Part shown: piece by piece, positions 1 through 39,500 of the stretch | Layout: the number at the start of each line of letters is the position of its first letter | Numbering within the stretch: position 1 is the first letter of the stretch | From: Chionoecetes opilio | Taxonomy: Eukaryota; Arthropoda; Malacostraca; Decapoda; Majidae | Assembly: GCA_016584305.1 (NCBI GenBank) | Contig: JACEEZ010003874.1 | Location: forward strand, 583,784 to 647,783 | Length of the DNA: 64,000 nt | Direction: 5' to 3' | The notes under the pieces: model-generated | Told to the model about the DNA's origin: nothing | Database searches by the model: none | What the model saw: only the letters and a program-made list of their open reading frames with translations | Position numbers and translations under genes: made by a program

Positions 1-670
1 CAATATGCTTTAGGATCATTGTTTTGATGCCCAAATATTTTGGAGACTCATTTCCATTTTGATGTGCTTTAATGATTGTAGTATCAAGAAGGGACATCAT
101 AGGGACATGTAAAATTAATCTATAATTGACCACTTTCCTCCAAATGTATGCAGTGCTCATCAGAGAAGCAATAGGCTCTCAGAATTTTCCGACAAAACAA
201 TATATTTAATGTGAAATAAGGCATTCCTGAGATGCTGAAATCTTCCTTAATACTACTGGAATGATGTATGATGGATAAAAACATATATGAGTGGCGCAAT
301 ATTGTGAACATTTGCAATCGTACAAATACCTACAAAACACTCGATGGATTAAATGCAACATGCTGCAGCTAGTTTATTTTCTTAATTGTTTACTATGTAA
401 CATCAGCAAATTGATATCTTGCATTTAAAGTAATCGTCCAGACCCAAATTTTTTTTGCCGAATTATGTTGAATAAATTCAACAACAATATTCAAAACACC
501 TAATCCACCAAAAATAATTGATTTCCAGGCTTTATTTCCGTAAAAACACGACTTTTGTAAAAAGCGCGCGAAAAAAAAAATCTTACCTCCAACAGGGCTA
601 CGACTGTTATTGATGACGTCAGAACAGGGACGCCCGCAGACACTCTGTCTGACACCTGTCGGCAAATGTT
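1..670. other. Upstream flank, no gene recognised
   Basis: AT-rich sequence without a coding pattern I recognise. Near the right end, about 640-655 and 691-706 form an imperfect inverted repeat built on GTGTCAGACAG and its complement, so short open frames on the two strands here resemble each other only because of that symmetry. Confidence 0.5.
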
Positions 671-922
671 ATGATGAGCGATTGTACTTCGGTGTCAGAC
701 AGTGAATCTGTCGCTGTGACAGATCTAGAGAACAATCTGACACCGAAAGAAATGACGCTGGTCGCGTATACTATGAGGAAAACGAACCTCAGATTGTCAT
801 GGAATCCTATGTTTGAGCCCGAGTACGAGGTGGATGAACAGGTGTTAGCAGAGCCTGAGGTTCAGCAGGAGGACCTGGCACTTCTCCAAAACATGGATTG
901 GTTAAACCATGTGTGTGTGTGA
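671..922 (+). pseudogene. Short acidic ORF, possible fragment of a repeated P2X7-tail-like gene
   Basis: An 83-codon open frame rich in acidic residues (PEYEVDEQVL, QQEDLALLQNMDW). I do not recognise it securely. The ending LLQNMDW reminds me of invertebrate multicopy proteins that carry the cysteine-rich P2X7 C-terminal zinc module just after such a segment, but here the frame runs into a TG repeat and stops before any cysteine cluster, so it would be a truncated copy. It may equally be a chance frame. No splice partner was identified. It lies 2.3 kb upstream of the SPT5 start codon on the same strand and is not part of that protein. Confidence 0.3.
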
Positions 923-1799
923 ATCACAGTGAAGGTACTTTCGAGAAAATCCTATGGTTAGTTTTGGAGCTACAGTCAAACGTCATTACTCGGAAACCAC
1001 ATACTAGCATTAACTACAGCATAGAGTTGGAAAATATGCGGGCGGGAAGGCAGAAAGTGTGACAGCCACTCCACAACAGGGTCTCTCACCACAGGGCACG
1101 CCCACTCCACAACTGGTTTACTTGGTCTTGTTAAGAGGCAAAGCCTCACAGTCGTGGTGGTCCACCGCTGCTGCCAGTCCTGGCGTCCCTGTCTAACAGG
1201 GTCACCTGGTCTGGTATAGTGTTGGACTGAGTCACTGTCTTACGGGGGGGCGCAGTTTCTCAACACAACTGCTCGCCCCAACACACTATAGGCGTGTATC
1301 ACCCTACACACGCCAAGGTAAACAAACTGACACACGCCACTCCTTTCCGTGTGCAAACTTTTCTCGAAAGGCACAGTTGTCTTGCTGCACCCATGAAGGA
1401 TGCATGCATGTGGCATATAGCAAAAAAAATCTATCAGAAACACCCAAATATCTTCAAGTACTATATTTATCTCTGTGTTTACGTGCCTCTCTGATCAGCG
1501 TGGGAAGATGAGCCTCCCTGATGGTACGTCACCGAGCCTGAGCCTGAGCGTCTGCAAACCTTGAGAGCGTTTTGAAAACTCGGGGAATTTGAAGATTTTG
1601 ATTGCGGATTATTTAAAAACGGCTGACTGGATACAAAAAGTGACGACGTGTTGTTGATATACTCGTTAATGGCTATGATTTGATTGCATTAAATCAGGAA
1701 TGATGAAATGGTCTGGATGATTACTTTAAGCTTTTCATCTCTTAAGCTGATGTTTTTTTTTTCTTTTTTTCACCAATCAAATATTTCATCAGGTTCTTT
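923..1799. other. Upstream flank or leader intron, nothing specific
   Basis: No exon, RNA or clear repeat recognised. A noncoding leader exon of SPT5 must lie somewhere upstream of 3203, and this stretch or the sequence to its left could hold it, but no base in it can be assigned with confidence. Confidence 0.4.
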
Positions 1800-2105
1800 T
1801 AATAGGCCACTACACTGAATAATAAGATCCCATTCCAAATGTCCATAAATCTTGATTAGATAGTTAACTTGGGGACAACTGGGTGCTAGCGACCAATATT
1901 TGATGTTATTTTAACCACAATAAGGCAATCTTAAGTGTTCTTATGTTGAAAATCAGGTTTTCACTAGTAAAACCAATGGTTTTGATGTACTCATGTCCAT
2001 ACCATGAACATTGGTTAGAAGAAATAGTATTTGAAAGTATGATCTACTCCTGTATTGTCCCACAGCTTTAAGGAACTGTTACGTCAAAATGTTTGGGTGA
2101 ATATA

Positions 2106-2735
2106 CAGTAAAAGCCTTATAACTCGGTACGATAGGGGCTCTGGCCCTTGCCGAGTTATTCAATGTGCCGAGTTATGCAATGTCCTCCTCTGATATGGGT
2201 TATAAAAAAAAAAAAAAAATAAATAAAAAAAAAAAATAAAAAAAAAATAACAATACTGTAAAAGCATAAAAACTACACTTACCAATGAACGGGTAGCAGC
2301 AGGCATGTAATCCAAGGAGAGGGGAGCCTTGTTGTAACATGTAGAAGATGTTAGGGGGACTCAGTCTCATTTTAACACTGGTATCACTTTAATCACTATA
2401 ATCACAAGTCTGTACTGTATTGTACACAGTACTGTACCTGTACAACCTAATTTTACATCACTTGAGCACTTAATTACTGCAACACTATGCCCTGTCCATT
2501 AACTCTACCTTCGACTGTGAGTGCATGGGAGGACACAGGGGGCGGCATGAGCCTCTAATCACAGGCGTCACTATAAGAATCCTGCCTGCGCCACCACGGA
2601 CGAGGGCCAACTATCACAGCCCTCAAGTGAGCCTCCAGGGCCTCCCCCCCCCCAAAAAAAAAAAAACTTGTCTTTGCCATGCCGAGTTTGATCAAATTCC
2701 GAGTTATACAGTGCCGAGTTATAAGGCTTTTACTG
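2106..2735. mobile_element. Tigger/pogo-like nonautonomous element
   Basis: Terminal inverted repeats start CAGTAAAAGCCTTATAACTC on the left and end with its near complement on the right, flanked on both sides by TA, the target duplication of Tc1/mariner and pogo elements. The 630-bp body has no transposase frame and carries a SINE fragment (2490-2650) plus an A-rich tract, so it is a passenger copy, not an active element. Confidence 0.85.
2490..2650 (+). mobile_element. SINE body fragment nested in the Tigger-like element
   Basis: This segment closely matches the body of the SINE at 44421-44766 (same CCTGTCCATTAACTCTACC stretch, same GGACACAGG and CCACCACGG blocks, same strand) but lacks the tRNA-like head and ends in a run of C. 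It is a relic inside the DNA element. Confidence 0.75.
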
Positions 2736-3211
2736 TAGTTCTGCATTGATGCTGAAAGATTATAGATTGTGTGCACAAGGGTAGTATGCTTTCTTATTCT
2801 CCATATTATTTCTCATCTCAATATTGTTTCTACTTTCAAATACTATTTCTTCTAACCAATGTTCATGGTATGGACATGAGTACATCAAAACCATTGGTTT
2901 TACTAGTGAAAACCTGATTTTCAACATAAGAACACTTAAGATTGCCTTATTGTGGTTAAAATAACATCAAATATTGGTCGCTAGCACCCAGTTGTCCCCA
3001 AGTTAACTATCTAATCAAGATTTATGGACATTTGGAATGGGATCTTATTATTCAGTGTAGTGGCCTATTATAATTCGATAGATTCCACATCATCTTTTGC
3101 TTGGAGATCCTAGTACAGTAATTGTTAGATATTCAGTGTACTGACATACAACTTCACTCACACTAAAGCCATTTACGTACTCATGAATGTTTTGTTTTCC
3201 AGACCGCAGCC

Positions 3212-28815
<25,604 letters not shown>

Positions 28816-28927
28816 ATAGCCGAGCGTGTGTGTACGTATGTATACAAGCTAATGTTAAGTCTATTTGTATTCACTCGCCTAGAAATTTGTTATAGCTTAA
28901 TTTGTTTTACTTTTACTTTTTTGTATA

Positions 28928-28933
28928 AATAAA
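28928..28933 (+). promoter_or_regulatory. Polyadenylation signal of SPT5
   Basis: AATAAA 113 bases after the stop codon, in an AT-rich stretch. A second AATAAA overlaps the stop codon itself (28811-28816) but would leave almost no 3' UTR. Confidence 0.6.
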
Positions 28934-28949
28934 AAGTTAAGCTTTGTGA

Positions 28950-30069
28950 TGAGCACAAAGTATTATGTTATCTTATGTTTGTTATATATGTATGACTGCT
29001 TAGTGAGGGACTAGACAATAGTAACATTCGTTACTATAATCACAGCTGTATAGTACCATGCTGAAAATTTTACAAGTGATCCTGAAATTACTGTCATATT
29101 TTACAAACATTGAAAGTTTTCCAATTTCAGTCCATTTAATGATAAAGGCACCAACAAAAGTTTGAGGCTCTTTCCTTCAAATACAGTAAATCTATTTTAT
29201 CACAACTAATTGTGGGGAAGTGCAGTTTGAATTCAACAATTTTCCACATTTAAAAGATTCTGGATGACTTAACAAAAAATGCTTTTCAAAAACAAAAACA
29301 TTCACTGTGGTCATGTCATGAGTAGCATTTATGCAAAGTTGAGTTGTTTTTACACTCGACCAGTAGTCTTGTACATAGTAATGGTTCAGTCCAGCGGACT
29401 GTAGGTAATTGTGTGTGGATTGAGGAAAGTGGTGTGATGTGATGACCATTAGATGTGCAATGTTCACATGACACATTGAGACATCATGAGTAACAGACCA
29501 CACCATAACTACCTAGTGAACATGTGAAGCATCATTCACTTAACGGTATGTGGCCACAGTGAGAAACAAGTTGTATGGGAAGTGGTGTTATAGTGTCACA
29601 GTTCAAATAAAGAGGATAGAGTTTAAAACACCAAAGTGTTGTACCTTTGTATTCCTGGCTAAGCTGTACAGAGGTGTATATTATATACACACAAGTATTT
29701 ACATCACATAGTTTGTCATATTTTGGGGTGTGAAAGATCTTCAATTCTTAATCAAAAATTGTATATTGAAAAAATAATCATTTGAGAAATAGGTAGTATT
29801 ATGTACTGGTCTCTGTTTAGCCCTCAACATTGCTGCCTGAGATGGCTGGGAAATTATAATGGTGTAAACTGTGCCCTTAGCCTAAACATGGTACAAAAAG
29901 CCATACATGAGGAGCTTTCTTACCTGAAGCTGGAGCTTCCTTAAGCTGAAGGACTTGACATGTGCCCATGAGTTTGCAGTGGCACTCAAATCTGTTTAAT
30001 GTGCTCGGTGCCCTTGAGGACCCTGTAGGACTGAGATACCTTCAAATGTGAAACTCCAGGCTGCCAAGG
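28950..30069. other. Intergenic space downstream of SPT5
   Basis: AT-rich, no gene or repeat recognised. It separates the SPT5 polyadenylation signal from a LINE fragment. Confidence 0.5.
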
Positions 30070-31060
30070 AGTGAGGACAGCAGAGGTCAAGGCGTGGGTG
30101 GATTTGTTTCGACGGAGACGCTGGAGAATATCGAGGAGAGTCGCGCTGCCAGGCTTGCTGGGAACCAGGACCAGTACAGGGCTCTGTTATACAGAACTAG
30201 AACTCTCCTGGAGAGAGATCAGGAGTGGCATGTCATCAGTCTCGCTGAGGATGTCATGGGCCATTTGAAGGCTAATGACCGCCTACCCAGCCCTTTAGAA
30301 GCTCCGCTTCGTCTCCATTTCGGTCGAGTGCTATCTGAGCAGCAGATGGACGCCTCATGTAGGACATGAGGCGTACCTCAACGTAGGTTGTTCATGGTGG
30401 ACCCTCCAATTGGGCAGCTTCACACCACTGGATTATGGGCAGTGGATGCTGATCCTCCCATTGATGAAGTCAGAGAGGCTGTAGCAAAATTGAGGGGTGG
30501 AAAGGCAGCTGGTGTTTGTAATATCAGCTCCTCAAAGCTGGGGATGAGGCCATGATTCACGGGTTGCATGCTGTCTTGACTGCCGTGTGGCAATCGGGTA
30601 CTATTCCTCCTGACTGGAAAAGGGGGCTGGTCGTCCCTATCTGGAAAGGGAAAGGGGACAGTCAGGACTGCAACAATTACCGCGGTATTACACTGCTCAG
30701 CGTGCCAGGCAAGGTGCTTGCTCATCTATTGCTGACACGGATTCAGTCATCTACTGAAGCATCAGAGACCTCAGCAATCTGGGTTCACGCCTGGTAAGTC
30801 AACAACGGACCGTATCCGAGCGCTTCATGTCCTGGTGGGACGTGAGTTTCGACATGGGATGCTTGCAGCTTGGGAAGGCCATTCATGACTGGCACGAAGC
30901 CAGCCTCATATCCTCTCAGCACTACGACCTTGGGAGGGACAGAGGACAGCAGAAGGGGAGGGAAAAGCCAGGCCAAATTTCTCAAGACCAAGGACAGAGG
31001 CGTGAAGTCACAGGGACAACCAAGCATTCCCCCCCCGGACATAGAGTCACAGGTCAGTCC
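30070..31060 (+). mobile_element. Broken LINE reverse transcriptase fragment
   Basis: Frames in sequence read WHVISLAEDVMGHLKANDRL, VWQSGTIPPDWKRGLVVPIW and CNNYRGITLLSVPGKVLAHL, which match the fingers/palm start (NYRGI.LL...K) of non-LTR reverse transcriptases. Several frameshifts and a lost catalytic FADD box show it is dead. It fills the gap between the two convergent genes. Confidence 0.85.
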
Positions 31061-31315
31061 TTGCACCAACTATCATTTTCTGTAATACTCATTCCAGATG
31101 TCGTGGATTAAAAATAATCCTGTATCCAGAAATGGATGAAAACTATGCAGGAATATCAGTTTTAAGAATCATGTAAACCAAATATTGCACTCGACACAAC
31201 CTAGAACATTTCTAGTATGACTAACATCAACTTAAAACATCTGGACTATAATCTAACAAATATGTAAGAAACTGATTCTGTATACATTTCCTGAAACTGA
31301 AGATATCTTGTGCAG

Positions 31316-31447
31316 TTAAGAGTTGAGTTTCTTGGACAGAATTCCATCCACCATCTTCATATTTGCCATGATACTGGGTGTCTTCTTGACTTTGCCCATC
31401 AGTGCATTGAAAAACTTCTTTTTCTTCTTCTGCTTGTACTTTTGAAC
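31316..31447 (-). CDS. GATB: GatB coding exon 12 (stop)
   Basis: Encodes [20 protein letters not shown] and the terminal helix up to SKKLNS, TAA at 31318-31316. The K-rich run followed by F..LMGKV.K corresponds to the end of the tail domain that binds tRNA (family knowledge). Confidence 0.96.
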   Translation of the reverse strand, partial: VQKYKQKKKKKFFNALMGKVKKTPSIMANMKMVDGILSKKLNS

Positions 31448-34400
31448 CTGAAATAAAGGTATATAGTTCAATTAGATATGATTTTTTAAATGTTAAACCA
31501 AGTAGTACAGTAAGGTCTCAGTTGGCATGTTCGGATTTAATGAATTTGTATTTGTGGACCCCAATCAATAGAGTTCTACACTGAACAGTTGTGGCCCTGG
31601 TGGCAACCTGTGAATCTCACTCACGTACAATCTTTGCAGGCTTCAAAGGTTTGTTTTTATTAGCTTGCATGTAGTTTTTTTTTTCAAATTCACTTCACAA
31701 ACATGCCAGTTGCCATATGTCATTGTAAAAAAATCCAAATAAAGCAACAACCATTCTCTCCAATTGATTAACTTGTACATACAATTTACTATTCAAATCA
31801 CACATCCCATTTAACTTACCAGTTAAATAATATATCTTGGTAAATATTTAGAATAATGCTTTCATGGATAAATATTACCATATTCTCAAAACTTGCTGCC
31901 AGAGAAGTGTACACATTTTCCTGAATATAAACAAGAGTGTGCTTGAGCATAGTCAGCAGCCTTGGCTTGACCCAACAGACGCCATGGGGCTCTACGTACA
32001 TCGTAAGTTCAATATACAAGAGCACAATACATTCTTGAAGTGTGAAATGAAGTTAAATGGAAAAATAGAAACCTGGAATATGTGTGAGATGGGAAGAAAG
32101 AGGGAGAGGATCAGAATGTGAGAATAAGGTGCACAGACAGCTGCAAAGGGAGACTATCATGATTACAACCCTAAGGAAGATCCGGACAGCTGCAAAGGGA
32201 GACTATCATGATTACAACCTAAGGAAGATCCGGACAGCTGCAAAGGGAGACTATCATGATTACAACCTAAGGAAGATCCCAGGAACAGGCGTCAGTGTAG
32301 ACTAGATTAGACTATAATGTCATGACCTGTCTGTATAGGCAGTCACGTCATGCTATTCTCACCACAATAAGTATTACATTACCAATTTGGAGATGTAATG
32401 TTTCAAGAAAGAATCCCGAGAGCTAGGCTGTGAAGGCTGAATGGCAAATCCTCCACACTTCCACTGGCCCTATCGTCTCTAGCAGTTTGACGGCACAGAT
32501 TTTCTCACTTTTTTCTATTACTAATGGTGTCTCCTGCATCTATTATGTGGCAAACGTGAAAGAATCAATACAGTTATACTTCTCAGTCACTTTGTATGCT
32601 TACCAGATCTTGGTGTTCACGTAAGACTTTATCTACAAGTTTTTCGAGAGTGTCTTCATCTGAAACTTGGATCCAGTTGTTGGCGTGTACAATCTGCAAT
32701 AAAACCTTTATGATAATATATATTTTCTTAGTATGATAATGAACTTAATTCCTATCCTTGATTCAAAACTGACTGGGGGATGGACAGTGATTTACATGAC
32801 TCAACTGAAATGACTACAGGAACAGGAAGTAACAAATACTGCAGCACAACAGATACTTTCAAACTGTTCTGGACTACGGTGTACAGGTGTACTACTACTA
32901 AGTCTGTCTAGGGAAGGTAAACCTGCATTACCCATCACTCTTTAGTACAACCTCAAAGTCAATGTACTTATACATAAGCACAGCTGATTAACTAATTAAC
33001 AGAATAAAATTATTGGTGGGCCACAAAGGCAACTGTTGATGCCGCCACAAAAACAAGAAGTTTCTATCTTTTTTTTTTTAATGCCAGCATGTCCAAAATG
33101 CTAAGGTTCACACACTACAAAGCCTCCCATGTCTTTCGGCCAACCTTTCAGCAGAAAGCTCAGATACTCCCTCAGGAAGATGGAGGCCATTCCGACACTA
33201 CCAATCTGCTTACTCTACCACAAGGTTGTTGCAGGCATATGATAGTCATGCATTATTTGTGTGAGCTTAGTAAATGAAGAATATCTACATGCAGAGCAGG
33301 TTTTGTAGATAATTTTCCTTTGCTCACAAAATGGTATTATATTACTTATTGCACATAATGGCTACACATACAATCCCTCCTAGCAAAAAATAGATCTCGT
33401 CATAATCACACTAAACCACAACTCCTATGCACATCACTGTGCCCTGGGATGCTGATTTCATCACCGAATTCATCATAACTATCACTTTTAGCATCATTAT
33501 CACTTTTCCATTACATTAATATCAGTGGCGTAGCTAGGTATCTATCAATGGGGGGGGGGGGGGGGGCACTAGGGCAAGCGAAGCTCTGGGGCATTATAAT
33601 GCCACTTAGAAGGGTATTGGGGCATATCGTCAGTCACAGGTCCAAGCAGATTACGGCAGCCATGGCCAGTACTAGGGGCACCTGGGGGGCTCCGGATTCT
33701 CATGGGGGGGACGCGCCCCCCCCGACATGCCTCTCCCGTAGCTACGCCACTGGCTATATGTGATCTGACGTTATATAAGGTAGAAAGATAACGAGGCAAC
33801 AGCCATTACTTTGCAGGGAGGACTAAACAACCTCAAATCACACGTAAGCTCTCGCTTCCTCCCTCCCTCTCCCGCTCACAGCGGCGCCGCCAGGACATGG
33901 TGACTGGGGTGGACAAGGAAGGATGGACACAGATCTAGTGTTGGGTGACCATGGCATAGCCATTAAAAAGAAATGGTTGAATTTTCATTAGACCTCTGAC
34001 TCTAATCTGGGGTGGCCAATGAGATTTCAGGCAGCCCCTAGGACACGCCACTGCCCACTCATTCCTCTCCCTCTCTCTCCCACTCCCGCCCTTTCTCTCT
34101 CTATTACCTTATGCTGCAGAAATATGAAGAAAAGCAAATAAAGCGATGTTTGGCCAAAAATTATCCCCTTCCTCCTCCCAGCTGCCTGCACGCACGTCCT
34201 GCCCCCTCGCCGGATCGCTCTCGACTGTTGCTCGTACCGGATTACTCAAGGAAGTCAACACTGCTTCGAAACACTAAACCTTTCCCTTATTTCCTTCCTA
34301 CGCCCTTGTCTGTTGACCTTTGACCCATAATTCTTGACCTGTAACGTTATCTAGGTCTTTAATGTTAGTAATAGTGTTAATATAGTTTTGTAGTATTTTT

Positions 34401-35898
34401 TTTAAAGCTTATATTGATAGGGTTCGTTAGTGCTTCGAACTCATTAGGAGCGTCGCAGAGGATTGTGGGTGGGATATCATCGTTTATATTTTTTTGCTAC
34501 GCAGTTTGTGGGTTGTTAAAGGACTGGATTGCCTTGTTAGCAGTGGCGTAGCTAGGTATCTATCAATGGGGGGCACCTGGGGGGCACCTGGGGGGCACTA
34601 GACAAGCGGAGCTCAGGGGCCACTCTGATGCAACATAGAAGGGTAGTTATAAGAGCATATTCTAAGATCAGATCAGTGGTGGGTATTAGAGCATTATACA
34701 GAATACGGCCGCCATGGCCAGTGGGGGGCACATGGGGGAGCACAGGGTTCTAATGGGGGTGCACGTGCCCCCCCATAGCTACGCCACTGATAAACCCCTT
34801 GAGGCCCAAAACGTAATTTCCATTGTAATTTGGGTACCATTAGAAGATTTTTAGTGAATATAAGCAATATTTTATAGATATGACCTGTTTAGTATCCTTG
34901 TCCACTAGTTAATTGGGTATATTCAGTCACTTTTCGTAATTTTAAGGCTAACAATAGACAATTTTATATAGCAAAGGAAAGATCTGGGCGTGAAGGGTTA
35001 ATATCCCACCACCATTCATCCTGAAAATTATCATTACTAACATTATCTCCATCAACAAACCTTTGCCAGCTCTCAAAGTACCCCCTATCACCTTGTCCTA
35101 TATATATTACAACTAAATGTTTATCGCCACCATCATCACCACCTCAACACCAACAACCACTGCCTTGACAACATCATTATTAAACCCTTCACGCTCAGAT
35201 CTTTCCTTTGCTGTATAAAATTGTCTTTTGTTAGCCATAAAATTACGAAAAGTGACTGAATATACCAAATTAACTAGTGGACAAGGATACTAAACAGGTC
35301 ATATCTATAAGACATTGCTTATATTCACTAAAAATCGTCTAATGGTACCCAAATTACAATGGAAATTACGTTCTCGGCCTCAAGGGGTTAATCATAAGTT
35401 AACAAGAACACATGGAGGCTCTGCTGTTACCTGTGTTGGAGTTCGTGAGTCTCCATCACCACAAATGGCATTCATGATGTTTTGGGATGTACTGGTAGAA
35501 ATGTTGCCACTTTGCCGCAAATCAACAATTTCCCCAAAAGCTGATGCAGAGAGAGGGCTGGAAAAGAAAATTCACATATCAGTAAAGTGAAAAATATAAG
35601 ATCATGGCATAAATCCAATAAAGTACAGTAAAACCTTCGTATTCGGACTTTGACATTATTCGGACCACTTTCTTTTTTTTTTTCTTTTTTGGGTCAAATT
35701 CCTACTATATATTATACACTTTTTTTTTTTTTTTTTTAGGGGTCGAAAATTCCTAGCTATATATTATACACCGTTTTTTTTTTTTTTTTTTTGTTCTTTT
35801 TTTTAGGGGTCGAAATTTCTAGCTATATAATTATATACCTAGTTTTTTTTTTTTTTTTTAAGGGGTCGAAATTTCCTAGCTATATATATTATACACCT

Positions 35899-35933
<35 letters not shown>

Positions 35934-36453
35934 GGGTCGAAATTTCCTAGCTATATAATTATACACCGTTTTTTTTTTTTTTTTTTTTTCTTTCTTTTAC
36001 ATCTATTTACCCCCCATTATTCGGATCCTTGCATTACTCGGACAACTCCTTGGCCCAATTAGTCCGAATATGAGAGGTTTTACTGTAATGACCTAATTGT
36101 TGTAGTAAGCAGTATAAGGGGGAGAGTAATGTGCTCCAGCCAGTGTACCAGTACAGCGCTACAGACCATTGCTGCCCACTGCATATATTACTGCAAAGAC
36201 ATGTTTTGAAGTACGAGAATTGTGGGATTATTCAGCCGCTCATGCATATACAGCTAAGTATTAATTATCCGACCTTGGGGGGACCGAAGGTAGGTCGGAT
36301 AATTGGAATAGTCGGATGTTCGGATATCACAGTAACCATAAACGTAAGGACAAAATGGTATAGAACATAAAATATGCAGCTCTTGAAGGCCGATCCAGTG
36401 GTATACGCGAAAGTAAAATTCATGCATAAATAAAGCCACAAATCAATGTTTTC

Positions 36454-36503
<50 letters not shown>

Positions 36504-39500
36504 ATAAATGGCCAAAACAAGACACAATGTGGTGGTGAAAAAAGTCGGTTGTTTGGACAAGTCGGATGTTTGGAGGTCGGATGTTGGGAATTTGGCTGTA
36601 GTACAAGATATGTTATTTTTTTCTGCTGAAGTCAAAACTATAACTAATTTACTGTAAGCCAAGATAACCATGGCATTTGCTGAACAAAAAGTGACATAAA
36701 TATGAGATATGTGGCATACTTTAAGGGCGGGTGTAGCCTTTGCCCTATTGAAGATGGCAAGCAGCTACCTTGGTTAACCCCTTCACGACCAGATCTTTCC
36801 TTTGCTATAAAAAAATTGGATGTTGTCGAGGCATAAAATTACAAAAAGTAACTGAATATACCAAATTAGTTAGTGAACAAGGATACTAAACAGGTCATAT
36901 CTATAAAATATTGCTTATATTCACTAAAAATCGTCTTATGGTAGCCAAATTACAATGGAAATTAAGTTCTGGGCCTCAAGGGGTTATTCAAAGGAAAATG
37001 CAAACGTAGGTGACACGCCATGATAAAGACTGCAAGACACAACCCAGATAAAGACTGCAAGACACAACCCAGATAAAGACTGCAAGACACAACCTAGATA
37101 AAGACTGCAAGAAGACACAACCTAGATAAAGACTGCAAGACACAACCTAGATAAAGACTGCAAGACACAACCTAGATAAAGACTGCAAGAAGACACAACC
37201 CAGATAAAGACTGCAAGACACAACCTAGATAAAGACTGCAAGACACAACCTAGATAAAGACTGCAAGAAGAACACTAGATAAAACTGCAAGACACAACTA
37301 GTAAAGACTGCAAGACACAACCTAGATAAAGACTGCAAGACACAACCTAGATAAAGACTGCAAGACACAACCTAGATAAAGACTGCAAGAAGACACAACC
37401 TAGATAAAGACTGCAAGACACAACCTAGATAAAGACTGCAAGACACAACCTAGATAAAGACTGCAAGAAGACACAACCTAGATACAGACTGCAAGAAGAC
37501 ACAACCTAGATACAGACTGCAAGAAGACACAACCTAGATAAAGACTGCAAGAAGACACAACCTAGATAAAGACTGCAAGAAGACAACCTAGATAAAGACT
37601 ACAAGAAGACACAACCTAGATAAAGACTGCAAGAAGACACAACCTAGATAAAGACTGCAAGAAGACAACCTAGATAAAGACTACAAGAAGTCACAACCTA
37701 GATAAAGACTGCAAGAAGACACAACCTAGATAAAGACTGCAAGAAGTCACAACCTAGATAAAGACTGCAAGAAGTCACAACCTAGATAAAGACTGCAAGA
37801 AGACACAACCTAGATAAAGACTGCAAGAAGACACAACCTAGATAAAGACTGCAAGAAGACAACCTAGATAAAGACTGCAAGAAGACACAACCTAGATAAA
37901 GACTGCAACAAGACAACCTAGATAAAGACTGCAAGAAGACACAACCTAGATAAAGACTGCAAGAAGACACAACCTAGATAAAGACTGCAAGACACAACCT
38001 AGATAAAGACTGCAAGAAGACACAACCCAGATAAAGACTGCAAGAAGACACAACCTAGATAAAGACTGCAAGACACAACCTAGATAAAGACTGCAAGAAG
38101 ACACAACCCAGATAAAGACTGCAAGAAGACACAACCTAGATAAAGACTGCAAGACACAACCTAGATAAAGACTGCAAGAAGACACAACCTAGATAAAGAC
38201 TGCAAGACACAACCTAGATAAAGACTGCAAGACACAACCTAGATAAGGACTGCAAGAAGACACAACCTAGATAAAGACTGCAAGAAGACACAACCTAGAT
38301 AAAGACTACAAGAAGACACAACCCAGATAAAGACTGCAAGAAGACACAACCTAGATAAAGACTACAAGAAGACACAACCTAGATAAAGACTGCAAGAAGA
38401 CACAACCTAGATAAAGACTGCAAGAAGACACAACCTAGATACAGACTGCAAGAAGACACAACCTAGATAAAGACTGCAAGAAGACACAACCTAGATAAAG
38501 ACTGCAAGAAGACACAACCTAGATACAGACTGCAAGAAGACACAACCTAGATAAAGACTGCAAGAAGACACAACCTAGATAAAGACTGCAAGAAGACACA
38601 ACCTAGATAAAGACTACAAGAAGACACAACCTAGATACAGACTGCAAGAAGACACAACCTAGATAAAGACTGCAAGAAGACACAACCTAGATAAAGACTG
38701 CAAGAAGACACAACCTAGATAAAGACTACAAGAAGACACAACCTAGATAAAGACTACAAGAAGACACAACCTAGATAAAGACTACAAGAAGACACAACCT
38801 AGATACAGACTGCAAGAAGACACAACCTAGATAAAGACTGCAAGAAGACACAACCTAGATAAAGACTGCAAGAAGACACAACCTAGATAAAGACTACAAG
38901 AAGACACAACCTAGATAAAGACTACAAGAAGACACAACCTAGATAAAGACTGCAAGAAGACACAACCTAGATAAAGACTGCAAGAAGACACAACCTAGAT
39001 AAAGACTGCAAGAAGACACAACCTAGATAAAGACTACAAGAAGACACAACCTAGATAAAGACTACAAGAAGACACAACCTAGATACAGACTGCAAGAAGA
39101 CACAACCTAGATAAAGACTGCAAGAAGACACAACCTAGATAAAGACTGCAAGAAGACACAACCTAGATAAAGACTACAAGACACAACCTAGATAAAGACT
39201 ACAAGAAGACACAACCTAGATAAAGACTGCAAGAAGACACAACCTAGATAAAGACTACAAGACACAACCTAGATAAAGACTGCAAGAAGACACAACCTAG
39301 ATAAAGACTACAAGACACAACCAAGATAAAGACTGCAAGAAGACACAACCTAGATAAAGACTGCAAGAAGACACAACCTAGATAAAGACTGCAAGAAGAC
39401 ACAACCTAGATAAAGACTGCAAGAAGACACAACCTAGATAAAGACTACAAGAAGACACAACCTAGATACAGACTGCAAGAAGACACAACCTAGATAAAGA

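Larger units (their letters stand above)
1800..3070. repeat. Perfect 240-bp inverted repeat around a 791-bp centre
   Basis: Bases 1800-2039 and 2831-3070 are exact reverse complements over all 240 positions as read by eye; identity stops abruptly on both sides. The centre holds the Tigger-like element at 2106-2735 plus about 65 and 95 bases of unrelated flank. The arms do not look like transposon termini, so an inverted duplication is as likely as a foldback element. It ends 132 bases before the first coding exon of SPT5. Confidence 0.9.

Noticed and set aside
393..665. - strand frame starting MPTGVRQSVCG that looks like part of a cysteine-rich zinc module
   Set aside because: The likeness comes from the local inverted repeat around 640-706, and the frame lacks the needed CxC pattern.
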